Source of the DNA: Arthrobacter sp. Leaf137
Lineage (GTDB): Bacteria; Actinomycetota; Actinomycetes; Actinomycetales; Micrococcaceae
Reading direction: 5' to 3'
NCBI RefSeq assembly: GCF_001423525.1
Contig: NZ_LMOI01000020.1
Coordinates: 156,691 to 220,690 of the forward strand
Length of the DNA stretch: 64,000 bases
The notes beneath the pieces are model-generated. The model ran no database searches. It had not been told where the DNA came from and saw only the letters and a program-made list of their open reading frames with translations. This document shows positions 52,555 through 62,608 of this stretch, one piece after another. The first letter of the stretch is position 1; each line of letters begins with the position of its first letter. Made by a program: the position numbers and the translations under genes.

Positions 52555-55047
52555 TTAGACGCTCGGGGCGATTTCCGGGATGCGTGGCTTGGCGTTGCCG
52601 GCGAAGGTGAACTTCGCGTCGTCGCCTTCGCCTTCGACGTCCACTACGACGATGTCGCCGGGGTGGATCTCGCCGAACAGGATCTTCTCGGACAGCTGGT
52701 CCTCGATCTCGCGCTGGATGGTGCGGCGCAGCGGCCGGGCACCCATGGCGGGATCGTAGCCGCGGGTGGCCAGGAGCACCTTGGCGGCGGGCGTGAGCTC
52801 GATGCCCATGTCCTTGTCCTTGAGGCGCTTCTCCAGCCGGTTGACGAACAGGTCCACGATCTCGATGATCTCGTCCTGCGTCAGCTGCGGGAACACCACG
52901 ACGTCGTCAACACGGTTCAGGAACTCGGGGCGGAAGTGCTGCTTGAGTTCCTCCGTGACGCGGGCACGCATGCGGTTGTAGCCGGTCTGCGTGTCGGTGC
53001 CGGACTGGAAGCCGGTGGCGACGCTCTTGGAGATGTCCCGTGTACCGAGGTTGGTGGTCATGATGATCACGGTGTTCTTGAAGTCCACCACGCGGCCCTG
53101 GGAGTCGGTCAGGCGGCCGTCTTCCAGGATCTGCAGCAGCGAGTTGAAGAGGTCCGCGTGGGCCTTTTCCACTTCGTCGAACAGCACCACGGAGAACGGA
53201 CGGCGGCGGACCTTCTCGGTCAGCTGGCCACCCTCTTCGTAGCCCACGTAGCCCGGAGGGGCACCGAAGAGCCGTGAAACGGTGTGCTTCTCGGAGTACT
53301 CGGACATGTCCAGGGTGATGAGGGCATCCTCTTCACCGAACAGGAACTCAGCGAGTGCCTTGGCGAGCTCGGTCTTGCCGACGCCGGTGGGGCCGGCGAA
53401 GATGAACGAGCCACCGGGACGCTTGGGGTCCTTGAGTCCTGCACGGGTGCGGCGGATGGCCTGGGACAGTGCCTTGATGGCCTCGTCCTGGCCCACCACG
53501 CGCTTGTGCAGTTCGTCTTCCATCTTGAGCAGGCGCGAGGACTCTTCCTCGGTCAGCTTGAAGACGGGGATGCCGGTGGAGTTCGCCAGCACCTCGGCGA
53601 TGAGATCCTCATCCACCTCGGAGATGTCGTCCATGCCGCCGGACTTCCAGTGGCGTTCCTTCTCCGACCGCTCGGAGATCATCTTCTGCTCCTTGTCGCG
53701 GAGCGCTGCAGCGCCTTCGAAGTCCTGGGCGTCGATGGCGGATTCCTTCTCCATCTTCAGCTTGGCGATGCGCTCGTCCATGGCCTTGAGCTCCGGCGGA
53801 GCGGTCATGCGGCGGATGCGCAGTCGGGCACCGGCCTCGTCGATCAGGTCGATGGCCTTGTCCGGCAGGAAGCGGTCCGAAATGTAGCGCTCGGCGAGGC
53901 TGGCCGCGGAGGCCAGTGCGCCGTCGGTGATGGTGACGCGGTGGTGTGCCTCGTAGCGGTCACGCAGGCCCTTGAGGATCTCGATGGCGTGTGCCACGGA
54001 GGGTTCCTTGACCTGGATCGGCTGGAAGCGGCGCTCCAGGGCGGCGTCCTTCTCGATGTGCTTGCGGTACTCGTCCAGCGTGGTGGCACCGATGGTCTGC
54101 AGCTCGCCGCGGGCCAGCATAGGCTTCAGGATCGAGGCCGCATCGATGGCGCCTTCGGCAGCACCGGCACCCACCAGGGTGTGGATCTCATCGATGAACA
54201 GGATGATGTCGCCACGGGTGCGGATCTCCTTGAGGACCTTCTTCAGTCGCTCTTCGAAATCACCGCGGTAGCGGGAGCCTGCCACCAGCGAACCGAGGTC
54301 CAGGGTGTAAAGCTGCTTGTCCTTGATGGTCTCCGGGACGTCGCCGCGGACGATCGCCTGGGCCAGGCCCTCGACGACGGCCGTCTTACCGACGCCGGGT
54401 TCACCAATGAGGACAGGGTTGTTCTTGGTGCGGCGGGAGAGGACCTGCATGACGCGTTCCATCTCCTGCTCGCGCCCGATGACGGGGTCCAGCTTGTTCT
54501 CGCGGGCAGCCTGGGTGAGGTTGCGGCCGAACTGGTCCAGGACCACCGAACCTGCAGGGGCGCCTTCCGGCTGGCCGCCGCCGACGCCTGCGCCGGTGGT
54601 TTCCTTGCCTTGGTAGCCGGAGAGGAGCTGGATGACCTGCTGGCGGACCCGGTTGAGGTCGGCGCCCAGCTTCACCAGGACCTGGGCGGCTACGCCCTCG
54701 CCCTCGCGGATCAGGCCGAGCAGGATGTGCTCGGTGCCGATGTAGTTGTGGCCCAACTGGAGGGCCTCGCGCAGCGAGAGCTCCAGTACCTTCTTGGCGC
54801 GGGGGGTGAAGGGGATGTGACCGGAGGGAGCCTGCTGGCCCTGGCCGATGATCTCCTGCACCTGCTCGCGAACGCCGTCGAGCGAAATGCTCAAAGACTC
54901 AAGAGCTTTGGCGGCAACGCCTTCACCTTCATGGATTAGACCCAGAAGGATGTGTTCGGTACCGATGTAATTGTGGTTCAGCATGCGTGCCTCTTCTTGG
55001 GCAAGCACAACTACGCGACGGGCACGGTCCGTAAATCGCTCAAACAT
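52555..55047 (-). CDS. clpC: ATP-dependent Clp protease ATP-binding subunit ClpC
   Basis: 830 residues, Hsp100 unfoldase that feeds ClpP. The N-domain has two repeats ([19 protein letters not shown] and [20 protein letters not shown]). The first AAA+ domain has GEPGVGKTA and the second [13 protein letters not shown]-like middle segment ([20 protein letters not shown]) sits between them. ATG start with no ambiguity. A ClgR-like palindrome lies upstream. Confidence 0.98.
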   Translation of the reverse strand: MFERFTDRARRVVVLAQEEARMLNHNYIGTEHILLGLIHEGEGVAAKALESLSISLDGVREQVQEIIGQGQQAPSGHIPFTPRAKKVLELSLREALQLGHNYIGTEHILLGLIREGEGVAAQVLVKLGADLNRVRQQVIQLLSGYQGKETTGAGVGGGQPEGAPAGSVVLDQFGRNLTQAARENKLDPVIGREQEMERVMQVLSRRTKNNPVLIGEPGVGKTAVVEGLAQAIVRGDVPETIKDKQLYTLDLGSLVAGSRYRGDFEERLKKVLKEIRTRGDIILFIDEIHTLVGAGAAEGAIDAASILKPMLARGELQTIGATTLDEYRKHIEKDAALERRFQPIQVKEPSVAHAIEILKGLRDRYEAHHRVTITDGALASAASLAERYISDRFLPDKAIDLIDEAGARLRIRRMTAPPELKAMDERIAKLKMEKESAIDAQDFEGAAALRDKEQKMISERSEKERHWKSGGMDDISEVDEDLIAEVLANSTGIPVFKLTEEESSRLLKMEDELHKRVVGQDEAIKALSQAIRRTRAGLKDPKRPGGSFIFAGPTGVGKTELAKALAEFLFGEEDALITLDMSEYSEKHTVSRLFGAPPGYVGYEEGGQLTEKVRRRPFSVVLFDEVEKAHADLFNSLLQILEDGRLTDSQGRVVDFKNTVIIMTTNLGTRDISKSVATGFQSGTDTQTGYNRMRARVTEELKQHFRPEFLNRVDDVVVFPQLTQDEIIEIVDLFVNRLEKRLKDKDMGIELTPAAKVLLATRGYDPAMGARPLRRTIQREIEDQLSEKILFGEIHPGDIVVVDVEGEGDDAKFTFAGNAKPRIPEIAPSV

Positions 55048-55111
55048 TTCGCCACACTCCTAGCTACGACGTACTTTGATGCTACGTGGCTGGCCCAATC
55101 TTGTGGAGCGT

Positions 55112-55129
55112 GTTCGCCACAGGGGAAAC
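55112..55129. promoter_or_regulatory. Candidate ClgR-binding palindrome
   Basis: GTTCGCCACAGGGGAAAC is an imperfect palindrome close to the actinobacterial ClgR consensus (CGC, five bases, GCG-like). It lies about 65 bp before the clpC start. ClgR activates clp genes in related bacteria, so this is a plausible site; one half-site is degenerate. Confidence 0.4.
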
Positions 55130-55522
55130 CCACACCCTTTTCAGGGGTTGACCCAAGGTTGGATGCGGAGCATTGGCGGGTGGCCTGGTCCCGGACGTTC
55201 CGGGCTCTGCATTACCTCTTCGGAGGCAACCCGAATAACGGCACGGCCACGCGCCGGATGAATGAAACGATCAGCACCGGCCGAACATAAAGTCAGTAAA
55301 AACCTGCGTCTACCCCGGTTCCCCAGTTTGCCCCGAGTTTCGGTGTTTGCCCCGGCCGCGAAACTCAGTTCCGGGCACCGGCGGTTCCGGAGACTATTCG
55401 CAATGGGCAGTGCCGCGGATGGCCCGGTCCCTTGTCGAGGCAAACCCGATGAGTCAAAAGGGGCGGCCGGCTGCTGAATGGCTGTTGGAGCATCCCAACC
55501 GGGGCAACGTGGCCAATAAACA

Positions 55523-55556
55523 AAGCCCTGCTCCCCGACAACGGGGAACAGGGCTT
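55523..55556 (-). terminator. lsr2 terminator
   Basis: Stem AAGCCCTG…CAGGGCTT with TCCCCG/CGGGGA continuing after one mismatch, 4-base loop, followed on the minus strand by TTTGTTTATT. About 20 bp after the lsr2 stop. Confidence 0.85.
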
Positions 55557-55576
55557 AAACCAGGGTCCTGCGGCAG

Positions 55577-55912
55577 CTAGGAATTGGCCTTTTGGTAGGC
55601 TTCCTGGATTTCCGCCTGAATTCGGCCGCGGCTGTTAACGGTGTAGCCGTTATCGCGCGCCCACTGGCGGATTTGTGCCGAATCGTGGCTGCGGCCACTC
55701 CCTGAAGGAGCCTTGGCCTTGGCAGCCGTGCGGCCGCCGGAGGACTTGCGTGCAGCGCCAACGTAGCGCTCAAGCGAAGACCGGAGTTCGGTGGCGTTGG
55801 CCGCCGAAAGATCAATCTCGTAGTTGACCCCATCGAGGCCAAACTTAACATTCTCGTCTGCGGATCCCCCATCCAGATCATCAACGAGGATGATGTTTAC
55901 TTTCTGTGCCAT
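55577..55912 (-). CDS. lsr2: Nucleoid-associated protein Lsr2
   Basis: 111 residues. The N-terminal dimerisation part starts MAQKVNIILVDDLDGGSAD. The C-terminal DNA-binding domain contains IRQWARDNGYTVNSRGRIQ with the RGR-type hook that inserts in the AT-rich minor groove. It is a xenogeneic silencer of AT-rich DNA. The order lysS–lsr2–clpC is typical of actinobacteria. Confidence 0.97.
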   Translation of the reverse strand: MAQKVNIILVDDLDGGSADENVKFGLDGVNYEIDLSAANATELRSSLERYVGAARKSSGGRTAAKAKAPSGSGRSHDSAQIRQWARDNGYTVNSRGRIQAEIQEAYQKANS

Positions 55913-56048
55913 TTAGAGTCTTCCTTTTGCTGGAAAGTTGGTGTTCAGAAAAGCAGGATGTTTCCCAAAGAAAATTATCGCCCTTTTTATGCCGACGCGT
56001 CAAAGTGACAAATGGGTTCCGGTGATAACAGGGGGGCAGGTTGGGGGT

Positions 56049-56225
56049 TTATCTATTTCCGTCGGTATCCGGGCTCTCGCCCAGGCCCGCCCGGGCATCA
56101 GCTTCTGCCTGTGCCCGGGCTTCAGCCTGGCGCTCCGATTTATCGGCATTAAATACAGCCTTCATGGCAAACCAGAACAACAGGCCTACAACAAGGGACG
56201 GAAGCAGGACTGCAACGTACTCCAT
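56049..56225 (-). CDS. 58-residue single-pass membrane protein
   Basis: Starts MEYVAVLLPSLVVGLLFWF, an N-terminal membrane helix, then a charged helical tail rich in Ala/Glu/Arg (KSERQAEARAQAEADARAG) ending DTDGNR. It begins two bases after the lysS stop (TGA-CC-ATG), so translation is coupled. It is about 135 bp upstream of lsr2. No domain known. Being shorter than common gene-calling limits, it may be missed elsewhere. Confidence 0.75.
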   Translation of the reverse strand: MEYVAVLLPSLVVGLLFWFAMKAVFNADKSERQAEARAQAEADARAGLGESPDTDGNR

Positions 56226-56227
56226 GG

Positions 56228-57766
56228 TCAGTGCCCTTCAGGCTTGAGGAGGGGGAAAAGGATCGTTTCCCGGATTCCGGCGCCGGTGAACAGCATCACC
56301 AGGCGGTCGATGCCCAAGCCGATGCCGCCCATGGGCGGGGCACCGTATTCGAGGGCGCGGAGGAAGTCCTCGTCCAGCTGCATGGCCTCGTCATCACCTG
56401 CGGCGGCGTGGCGAGACTGCTCCGTCAGACGCTCGCGCTGGATCACGGGGTCGATCAGCTCCGAGAACGCGGTGCCGCGTTCCATGCCGCCGATGATGAG
56501 GTCCCAGGCTTCGATGAGGCGTCCGTCCTCGCGGTGCGGGCGCGCCAGCGGCTGGGCGGAGGGCGGGTAGTCGTAGACGAAGGTGGGGTTCAGCAGCGTG
56601 GGCTCGACAATCTCGCCGAACAGTTCCACCACCGTCTTCTCAGCGTCCCACTTGGGGTCCACCTTCACCTCATGCTTGGCGGCAATCTCGCGAAGCACCT
56701 CAACCGAAGTCTCCGGCGTGATTTCCTGGCCAACGGCGTCGGACAACCCCGGGTAGACGGCCAACCAAGCCCAGTCGCCGTCGAGGTTGATCTCCCCCGC
56801 CTCGGTCTGGACGGTGCGGCCGGCACCCACGGCGTCGGCGGCGTCGAGGATGATCTCCTTGATGCGCTCCGCCATGACGAACTGGTCAGCCCAGGCCTCG
56901 TAGCATTCGAGGGTGGTGAATTCGGGGCTGTGTGTGGAGTCGACGCCTTCGTTGCGGAAGACGCGGCCCATGTCGTAGACACGGTCGATGCCGCCCACCA
57001 CGGCGCGCTTGAGGTACAGCTCGGTGGCGATCCGCAGGGTCATCTTCTGGTCGAAGGCGTTCATGTGCGTCTCGAAGGGCCGCGCCAGTGCGCCACCGTG
57101 GACCAGCTGGAGGATGGGCGTCTCCACCTCGACGTACTGGTGGCGGAACAGCGTTTCGCGGATGGAGCGGGTGACCGCGGCGCGCGTGTAAACCATTTCG
57201 CGGGCTTCGTCGCGGACCATCAGGTCCACGTAGCGCTGGCGGACGCGGGTTTCCTCGTTCAGCTCCGCATGCAGCACGGGCAGCGGGCGAAGGGCCTTGG
57301 AAGCCATGCCCCACGATTCGGCCATGACGGAGAGCTCGCCACGGCGGGAAGAGATGACCTCACCCTTGATGAACACATGGTCGCCGAGGTCAACGAGGGC
57401 CTTCCAGTCAGCCAGCGCTTCCTCACCCACGTTGGCGAGGCTCAGCATGGCCTGCAGACGGGTTCCCTTGCCGTCCGTGCCGCCTTCCTGGAGGGTGGCG
57501 AAGCACAGCTTGCCCGTGTTGCGGACGAACACCACGCGCCCGGTGACACCCACAACGTCCCCGGTGGTTTCGTCGGCCTGCAGGTGTGCGTACTTCTCAC
57601 GGATCTCCGCCAGGGAGTGCGTGCGCTCCACACCCACGGGGTACGCTTCGGCGCCGCGCTCGAGGAGTTTGGCGCGCTTTTCCATACGGATGCGCATCTG
57701 CTCGCTGGCGTCGAGCGGCTCGGGGGCGTTCTTGGGAGCGGGGGCGTTTTGGGAAGTCACAATCAT
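56228..57766 (-). CDS. lysS: Lysine--tRNA ligase (class II)
   Basis: 512 residues. OB-fold anticodon-binding domain at the N-terminus (GRVVFVRNTGKLCFATLQEG). The class II core has motif 2 (GRVFRNEGVDSTHSPEFTTL) and motif 3 (GIGLGIDRLVMLF). The ATG giving MIVTSQNAPAP is chosen; a GTG two codons later is possible. There is no extra lysX transmembrane domain. Confidence 0.97.
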   Translation of the reverse strand: MIVTSQNAPAPKNAPEPLDASEQMRIRMEKRAKLLERGAEAYPVGVERTHSLAEIREKYAHLQADETTGDVVGVTGRVVFVRNTGKLCFATLQEGGTDGKGTRLQAMLSLANVGEEALADWKALVDLGDHVFIKGEVISSRRGELSVMAESWGMASKALRPLPVLHAELNEETRVRQRYVDLMVRDEAREMVYTRAAVTRSIRETLFRHQYVEVETPILQLVHGGALARPFETHMNAFDQKMTLRIATELYLKRAVVGGIDRVYDMGRVFRNEGVDSTHSPEFTTLECYEAWADQFVMAERIKEIILDAADAVGAGRTVQTEAGEINLDGDWAWLAVYPGLSDAVGQEITPETSVEVLREIAAKHEVKVDPKWDAEKTVVELFGEIVEPTLLNPTFVYDYPPSAQPLARPHREDGRLIEAWDLIIGGMERGTAFSELIDPVIQRERLTEQSRHAAAGDDEAMQLDEDFLRALEYGAPPMGGIGLGIDRLVMLFTGAGIRETILFPLLKPEGH

Positions 57767-57834
57767 CAAGTTTACCGGGCATTGCAAAACCGGGCTTTCA
57801 GCTGCCCCGCAGGCACGCACCCTACGATGGGCTG

Positions 57835-58689
57835 GTGAAAGAACAGGTCCTTCCCACGCACGACGGCGGCCACTTGGCCTTGTACAGCTACGGTACCGAG
57901 GACGCGCCCGGGGAGAAGAGGGTGGTGCTGATCGGCGGTGCCTTCCTTACCGCCCTGATCTACCGTCCGTTCTCGATCGCGCTGGCCAACGGCCTGGGTG
58001 ACGGCTGGGCCGTGGACGTCTATGACCGCCGGGGCCGCGGCAGTTCATCGCCGCAGCCGGCCGGCTACTCGATGGCCACGGAGATCGAGGATGTCCGCAC
58101 GGTGATGGATGCCACGGGTGCCCGCAACATCCTGGGCCACAGCCTGGGCGGTTCCGTGGCACTGAACGCTGTCCAGGAATTCACCGGAACCGGATACGTC
58201 CCCGACAAGCTGGCTGTTTACGACGCCGCGGTGAACATCGACGGCAGCATCGACATCAAGTGGCTGGACGGTTTTGAGAAGGCCGTCAATGACGGCAAGG
58301 TGGGGCACGCCCTGGCCCACATGAAGAAGGCCACCAGCCCGGGATCGGCCATGGCGAGGATTCCGGAACCGGTGTTGGCCGGGCTGATGGCGGTTCTGTC
58401 GCGGACCAAGGTCAACAAGGTCTTCCGCCAGGTCATGCCCAGCGGTGTGGGTGAACTGCGGGCCGCATATAACGAAAAGGACCATGCCAGGGACTTCAGT
58501 GTGCTGCCTGCCGGTACGCACTTCATGGCGGGCGGGAAGAGCCCGAGCTATTACAAGGTGACGGCGCAGCGCCTGCATGCAGCGGTCCCCGGCAGCACCT
58601 TCGAGCTTTCGCCGAAGTGCTTCCACGGCTCCATCCCGGCCGCCGTCAAGGAACTGGTGGCGGACATCTCGGAGTACTTCACGGCCTGA
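57835..58689 (+). CDS. Alpha/beta hydrolase
   Basis: 284 residues. Nucleophile elbow GHSLGGS; upstream DVYDRRGRGSSSPQPAGYS is a typical oxyanion/cap region. The His near CFHGSIP at the C-terminus may complete the triad. GTG start. It is the first of two tandem related hydrolases. Substrate unknown. Confidence 0.87.
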   Translation: MKEQVLPTHDGGHLALYSYGTEDAPGEKRVVLIGGAFLTALIYRPFSIALANGLGDGWAVDVYDRRGRGSSSPQPAGYSMATEIEDVRTVMDATGARNILGHSLGGSVALNAVQEFTGTGYVPDKLAVYDAAVNIDGSIDIKWLDGFEKAVNDGKVGHALAHMKKATSPGSAMARIPEPVLAGLMAVLSRTKVNKVFRQVMPSGVGELRAAYNEKDHARDFSVLPAGTHFMAGGKSPSYYKVTAQRLHAAVPGSTFELSPKCFHGSIPAAVKELVADISEYFTA

Positions 58690-58789
58690 GGCAGACACCC
58701 GCGGACTTGCACAGGAAAGTGCCCCGCGGCCGGCGCCCCCTAGCAGCGGCGTTGTGTCCGCGGTCAGGTTGCTCAGATAGGCTCAGATC

Positions 58790-59626
58790 ATGACGCGTGA
58801 GAACATCAGGACCCCCGACGGCGGCACTCTGGAGCTCTTTACCACCGGCGCTGACCTTGCTTCCGGCGGCTCAGGGGTGGTGATCGTGCCGCCCTCCATG
58901 GTGACGGCGGCGGACTACACCAAGTTCGCCCAGAAACTCAGTGCGGCACTGGGCCGGCCGGTGCACACGTTCAACCGCCGCGGCCGTGGTTCGTCCTCGC
59001 CGCAGCCGGAGGATTACACCCTGGACGTGGACATCCGCGACCTCGACGTGGTCATGAAACACACCTCCAGCACTGACGTTTTCGGCCACAGCTTCGGCGG
59101 AGCAGTTGCCCTGCACGCGGCCCGGACGCTGCCGGTGGAGCGGCTGGCCGTTTACGATCCCGCCGTGTCCGTCAACCAGTCCGTCAAGGCCGACTGGATT
59201 GGCGAGTACGAGACCGCCATCGCTGCCGGCGACGACGACCGCGCCCTTGCCGTCATCCAGCGTGGACTGGAGGCGCCGGGTCCATTGTCGTCCCGCATGC
59301 CGCTGTCCATGATGACGCTCGCCAACAAGCTGACCGCCGGGACGTCAGAGGGCAGGCAGCAGCGGGAGCTGATGCGCACCGGCGTCCGCGAAATCAAGGC
59401 CATCATCGCCGCGGACATGCCTGCCGAGCCGTTCCTGGAACTGCCCCTTGAAACGCTGATTGTCGTGGGCGAAAAGAGCCCCGCCTACTTTGGCGTGGCC
59501 TGCGGCCAGATCCACGACGTCCTGTCCGGCTCCAGCTACACCATCCTCCCCGGATTCGGGCACGACGGCGTCATCAAGGCTCCGGACAAGCTGGTCAAGG
59601 AGCTGAGCGATTTCTACGCCGGCTGA
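58790..59626 (+). CDS. Alpha/beta hydrolase, paralog of the preceding gene
   Basis: 278 residues. Nucleophile elbow GHSFGGA and a near-identical NRRGRGSSSPQPEDYT block to the upstream gene; a C-terminal GFGHDGVI probably supplies the catalytic His. Overall identity is moderate, so the duplication is old. The genes are 100 bp apart and probably co-expressed. Substrate unknown. Confidence 0.87.
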   Translation: MTRENIRTPDGGTLELFTTGADLASGGSGVVIVPPSMVTAADYTKFAQKLSAALGRPVHTFNRRGRGSSSPQPEDYTLDVDIRDLDVVMKHTSSTDVFGHSFGGAVALHAARTLPVERLAVYDPAVSVNQSVKADWIGEYETAIAAGDDDRALAVIQRGLEAPGPLSSRMPLSMMTLANKLTAGTSEGRQQRELMRTGVREIKAIIAADMPAEPFLELPLETLIVVGEKSPAYFGVACGQIHDVLSGSSYTILPGFGHDGVIKAPDKLVKELSDFYAG

Positions 59627-59645
59627 CCCATGTGAGGCCGCTGGT

Positions 59646-59689
59646 GGTTGAGCGTGTCGAAACCCGGCGGGGTTTCGACACCCTCAACC
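59646..59689. repeat. Palindrome between convergent genes (REP-like/terminator)
   Basis: 20-base arms (GGTTGAGCGTGTCGAAACCC and its near-complement) with one mismatch and a 4-base loop. The VGTTTCGACA/TGTCGAAAC type palindrome recurs in actinobacterial genomes. It lies between convergent genes and could end both transcripts, though no T-tract follows. Confidence 0.55.
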
Positions 59690-59698
59690 GCTGAACTA

Positions 59699-61177
59699 CT
59701 AGTGCGCGGGGCCGTGACCCGGGCCAGCACCTTCGGTCTTGCGCATCATCGCGGAAAGTACGACGGCGGCGAAGGCGATGACGGTCGCCGTCATGAAGGC
59801 GGCGCTCATCCCGGCGACGAGTCCCGACGTCGCGCTGACCACGGAGAAGATGGACACCAGCAGTGCTGTGCCGGCGGCACCGGCAACCTGCTGCGTGGTG
59901 CTCATGATCGCCGAGCCGTGCGAGTACAGGTGCGGCGGCAGCGGGTTCAGGCCTGTGGTGAACGCGGGCGTGAACAGCAGGGCAAGGCCGAAACTCAGCC
60001 CCACGTGCAAGGTGACGATCCACGCAACCGCCGTGCCGGCGTCGAGCATGGAGAACTGCCACAGCGTCACCACCATCAGGATGGACCCCGTGACGGTCAG
60101 CGGCAGCGGCCCCACCTTGTCGAACAGGCGGCCAATGACGGGGCCGAGGAGGCCCATCGCCAGGCCGCCGGGCAACAGCGCCAGGCCGGTTTCCAGCGAG
60201 CCAAGTCCGCGGACTTCCTGCAGGTACAGCGGCAGCAGGATCACGCCGCCGAACAGCGCCATCATGGCCACCACCATCAGCAGGACGGAGACCGTGAACA
60301 TGCGGAAGTTGAACGCACCAAGGTCCAGCAGCGGCGCCGAGGCCTTCTGCAGGCGGACCTGGCGCATTACGAAGACCGCCAGCGCCGCGACGCCGACGAC
60401 CAACGCGGCGATGGCACCTGCACTGGGACCGGCCTGGCCGCCGTGGCCGCCGCCGATCTGGCTCAGGCCGTAAACCAGCCCACCGAAGGCCGGAACGGTC
60501 AGGAAGACGGACAGGAAGTCGAGCTTGGTCTTCTCAGTTTCGCCGATGTTCGTCAGATACTTCGCGCCGATCGCCAGGGCGGCCAGCGCCACCGGCAAGA
60601 CGAACACGAACATGAAGCGCCAAGTGAAGTGCTCGAGGATCAAACCGGACACCGTTGGGCCCATGGCCGGAGCCACGGAGATGGCGATGCTGACGTTGCC
60701 CATCACCGCACCACGCTTGGCCAGCGGAACCAGGGTGAGGATGGTGGTCATCAGCAGCGGCAGCATGATCGCCGTACCGCCGGCCTGGACGATGCGCGCC
60801 AGCAGCAGGATCTCGAATCCGGGAGCGACGGCGGCCAGCGCGGTGCCGCCGGCGAACAGCCCCATGGCCAGCATGAACACGGCGCGGGTGGAGAGGCTCT
60901 GCAGGATGAACCCGGTGGTGGGGATGACCACGGCCATGGTGAGCATGAAGCCGGTGGAGAGCCACTGCACGGTGGGGGCATCCACCTGCAGGTCCACCAT
61001 GAGGCGCTGCAGCGCGACGTTCATGATGGTTTCGTTGAGGATCACCACGAAGGTAGCCACCAGCAAGGTGCTGATGATCGTCACCGATTCGCGGGACATT
61101 TTCTCCGGCGCGGCGGGCTTGGTTCCTGCCGCCTGGGCCGGCTGGCCTTTGGCGTTCGGAGATACTTCGGTAGACAT
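59699..61177 (-). CDS. DHA2-family (EmrB/QacA-type) multidrug efflux MFS transporter
   Basis: 492 residues with fourteen predicted helices. DHA2 motifs include LVATFVVILNETIMNVALQRL (helix 1), WLSTGFMLTMAVVIPTTGFI and the motif C segment GPTVSGLILEHFTWRFMF. Proton-driven drug or metabolite export. No adjacent TetR/MarR regulator is seen. Confidence 0.93.
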   Translation of the reverse strand: MSTEVSPNAKGQPAQAAGTKPAAPEKMSRESVTIISTLLVATFVVILNETIMNVALQRLMVDLQVDAPTVQWLSTGFMLTMAVVIPTTGFILQSLSTRAVFMLAMGLFAGGTALAAVAPGFEILLLARIVQAGGTAIMLPLLMTTILTLVPLAKRGAVMGNVSIAISVAPAMGPTVSGLILEHFTWRFMFVFVLPVALAALAIGAKYLTNIGETEKTKLDFLSVFLTVPAFGGLVYGLSQIGGGHGGQAGPSAGAIAALVVGVAALAVFVMRQVRLQKASAPLLDLGAFNFRMFTVSVLLMVVAMMALFGGVILLPLYLQEVRGLGSLETGLALLPGGLAMGLLGPVIGRLFDKVGPLPLTVTGSILMVVTLWQFSMLDAGTAVAWIVTLHVGLSFGLALLFTPAFTTGLNPLPPHLYSHGSAIMSTTQQVAGAAGTALLVSIFSVVSATSGLVAGMSAAFMTATVIAFAAVVLSAMMRKTEGAGPGHGPAH

Positions 61178-61303
61178 GAGTGTTCCCTCAGGGAGAGTGG
61201 TGAGTGATGCGCGAACCTGGCCGCTGCAGATGCCAACACTCTACCGGCTGGAGTAATTCCTCCGCACGGAATCTTTTCCCAAACCCTGAGGGAACAACAG
61301 GTG

Positions 61304-61870
61304 TCAGGCGGTCTGGCCCGCGTGCTGCCCTTCCGCGATTTCTTCAACCAGCTTGCTGTTGAAGGCTGGCAGGTCATCGGGGTTGCGGCTGGTCACCAGG
61401 CCCTGGTCCACCACCACTTCCTCGTCCGTCCAGTTGGCTCCGGCGTTCTTGAGGTCGGTTTCCAACGTGAAGTAGGACGTGACGTTCCGGCCGCGGATCA
61501 CGCCGGCGTCAATGAGCACCCACGGTCCGTGGCAGATGGATGCCACCGGCTTGTGCTGCTCGAAGAAGCTGCGCGTGAAGCTCTGCGCGTCCTTGTCCGC
61601 CCTCAGGTGGTCTGCGTTGACGACGCCACCGGGAATGACCAGCGCGTCAAAGTCCGAGGCGTTGGCCTCGGCGACGGTGAGGTCGACGTCGAACGTGTCT
61701 CCCTTGTCCGTGCCGTTGAAGCCCTGCAGCTTTCCGCTGCCGGGGGCTACGAGGGTGGGTTCGCCACCGGCGTCCTTCACTGCCTGCCACGGGCTGGTCA
61801 GCTCAACCTGCTCCACGCCATCCGTGAGCAGGAATGCAACCTTCTTGCCTGCGATGTTGTGTTCTGACAT
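61304..61870 (-). CDS. DJ-1/PfpI family protein
   Basis: 188 residues. The nucleophilic Cys lies in ASICHGPWVLIDAG, with Glu in DGVEQVELTSPW and the family segment LVIPGGVVNADHLR. Such proteins act as glyoxalases, deglycases or chaperones; specificity is not determinable. A single gene with its own promoter region upstream. Confidence 0.92.
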   Translation of the reverse strand: MSEHNIAGKKVAFLLTDGVEQVELTSPWQAVKDAGGEPTLVAPGSGKLQGFNGTDKGDTFDVDLTVAEANASDFDALVIPGGVVNADHLRADKDAQSFTRSFFEQHKPVASICHGPWVLIDAGVIRGRNVTSYFTLETDLKNAGANWTDEEVVVDQGLVTSRNPDDLPAFNSKLVEEIAEGQHAGQTA

Positions 61871-62236
61871 TGTTCCTCCTCGCTTGAAGCCGGCCGCTGC
61901 GCTCCGTTGTGAGGGCGCATTGCACTGCTTCGAGAGTTGCTTGCCTGACAGATTCCAGCCTAGGAAAACCGAAAGTAATAAGCAAGCTGACTATCTTTTG
62001 TCTGTGTTCGGGTGGGGTGCGGCCCGTTTCGGAGCCACCTCCCGTTTTTATGGAACGTACGACGGCGGGCGGCGGCTTCCGCGCGCTGCGTCGCGGGGCG
62101 ATGGGTTGGGGCTGATAACGGGTCGGTATTGGATTGGAGAGCCCGCGGGCTGGCGATTTTCACGGGCCGGCGGCGGTCTGCGTGACAGCCGACTCGCCTG
62201 TGAGAGGCTGTCAAGAAGCACTTCTTGGGGGGAATC
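61871..62236. other. Intergenic region
   Basis: No gene is supported. It includes an A+T-rich patch near 61965–62000 that suits divergent promoters (one for the DJ-1 gene, one for the small membrane protein). Nothing else recognisable. Confidence 0.6.
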
Positions 62237-62386
62237 TTGATCTCGATAGTTATTGCCATAGCCTCGTTTGCCATACCCGCACTGGTGGTCGGCACCATCC
62301 TCTACTGGATTATCAGGCTAGGCGTGAAGCACGGGCTGCGTTCCCATGACGCCGAAAAGGCTCGGGACTCAGGCCCAGCGATCTAA
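62237..62386 (+). CDS. 49-residue single-pass membrane protein
   Basis: TTG start after a strong GGGGGGA. Reads MISIVIAIASFAIPALVVG then TILYWIIRLG: one membrane helix followed by a basic, charged C-terminus (VKHGLRSHDAEKARDSGPAI). Too short for usual gene finders. Function unknown. It precedes the DUF222 gene by 80 bp without overlap. Confidence 0.65.
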   Translation: MISIVIAIASFAIPALVVGTILYWIIRLGVKHGLRSHDAEKARDSGPAI

Positions 62387-62608
62387 CAACCTAGCCGGGT
62401 CCGCATTCACCTACTGAACGGATCAGGACTCTCCTGAAATGTCAGACCCTCACGCGAGAATTCTTTTATGGGAAACGCGGCGGCTTCTCCGGTCGAGGAG
62501 ACAGAGGTGAGGGAGGGTCTTCGGGCCTCTTTCGCCAGCCTCGACGTGCTGTTCCTGAAGGACGACGGGCTGGACCGGGCTGACCCTGAAGCAGTGGCCC
62601 GTGAAGCA

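Larger units (their letters stand above)
55048..55576. other. Intergenic region between clpC and lsr2
   Basis: No convincing gene. It holds the clpC promoter region with a ClgR-like site, and the lsr2 terminator at the far end. Short frames here lack ribosome sites or family-like sequence. Confidence 0.65.

Noticed and set aside
53284..54939. A 551-codon plus-strand frame inside clpC
   Set aside because: Antisense to the conserved ClpC core; composition typical of shadow frames.
55347..55580. A short plus-strand frame ending in the lsr2 terminator
   Set aside because: It runs through an intrinsic terminator, lacks a ribosome site and shows no domain.
61960..62298. A 112-codon minus-strand frame upstream of the DUF222 gene
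   Set aside because: Arg/Ala/His-rich shadow overlapping the better-supported 49-residue gene on the plus strand.
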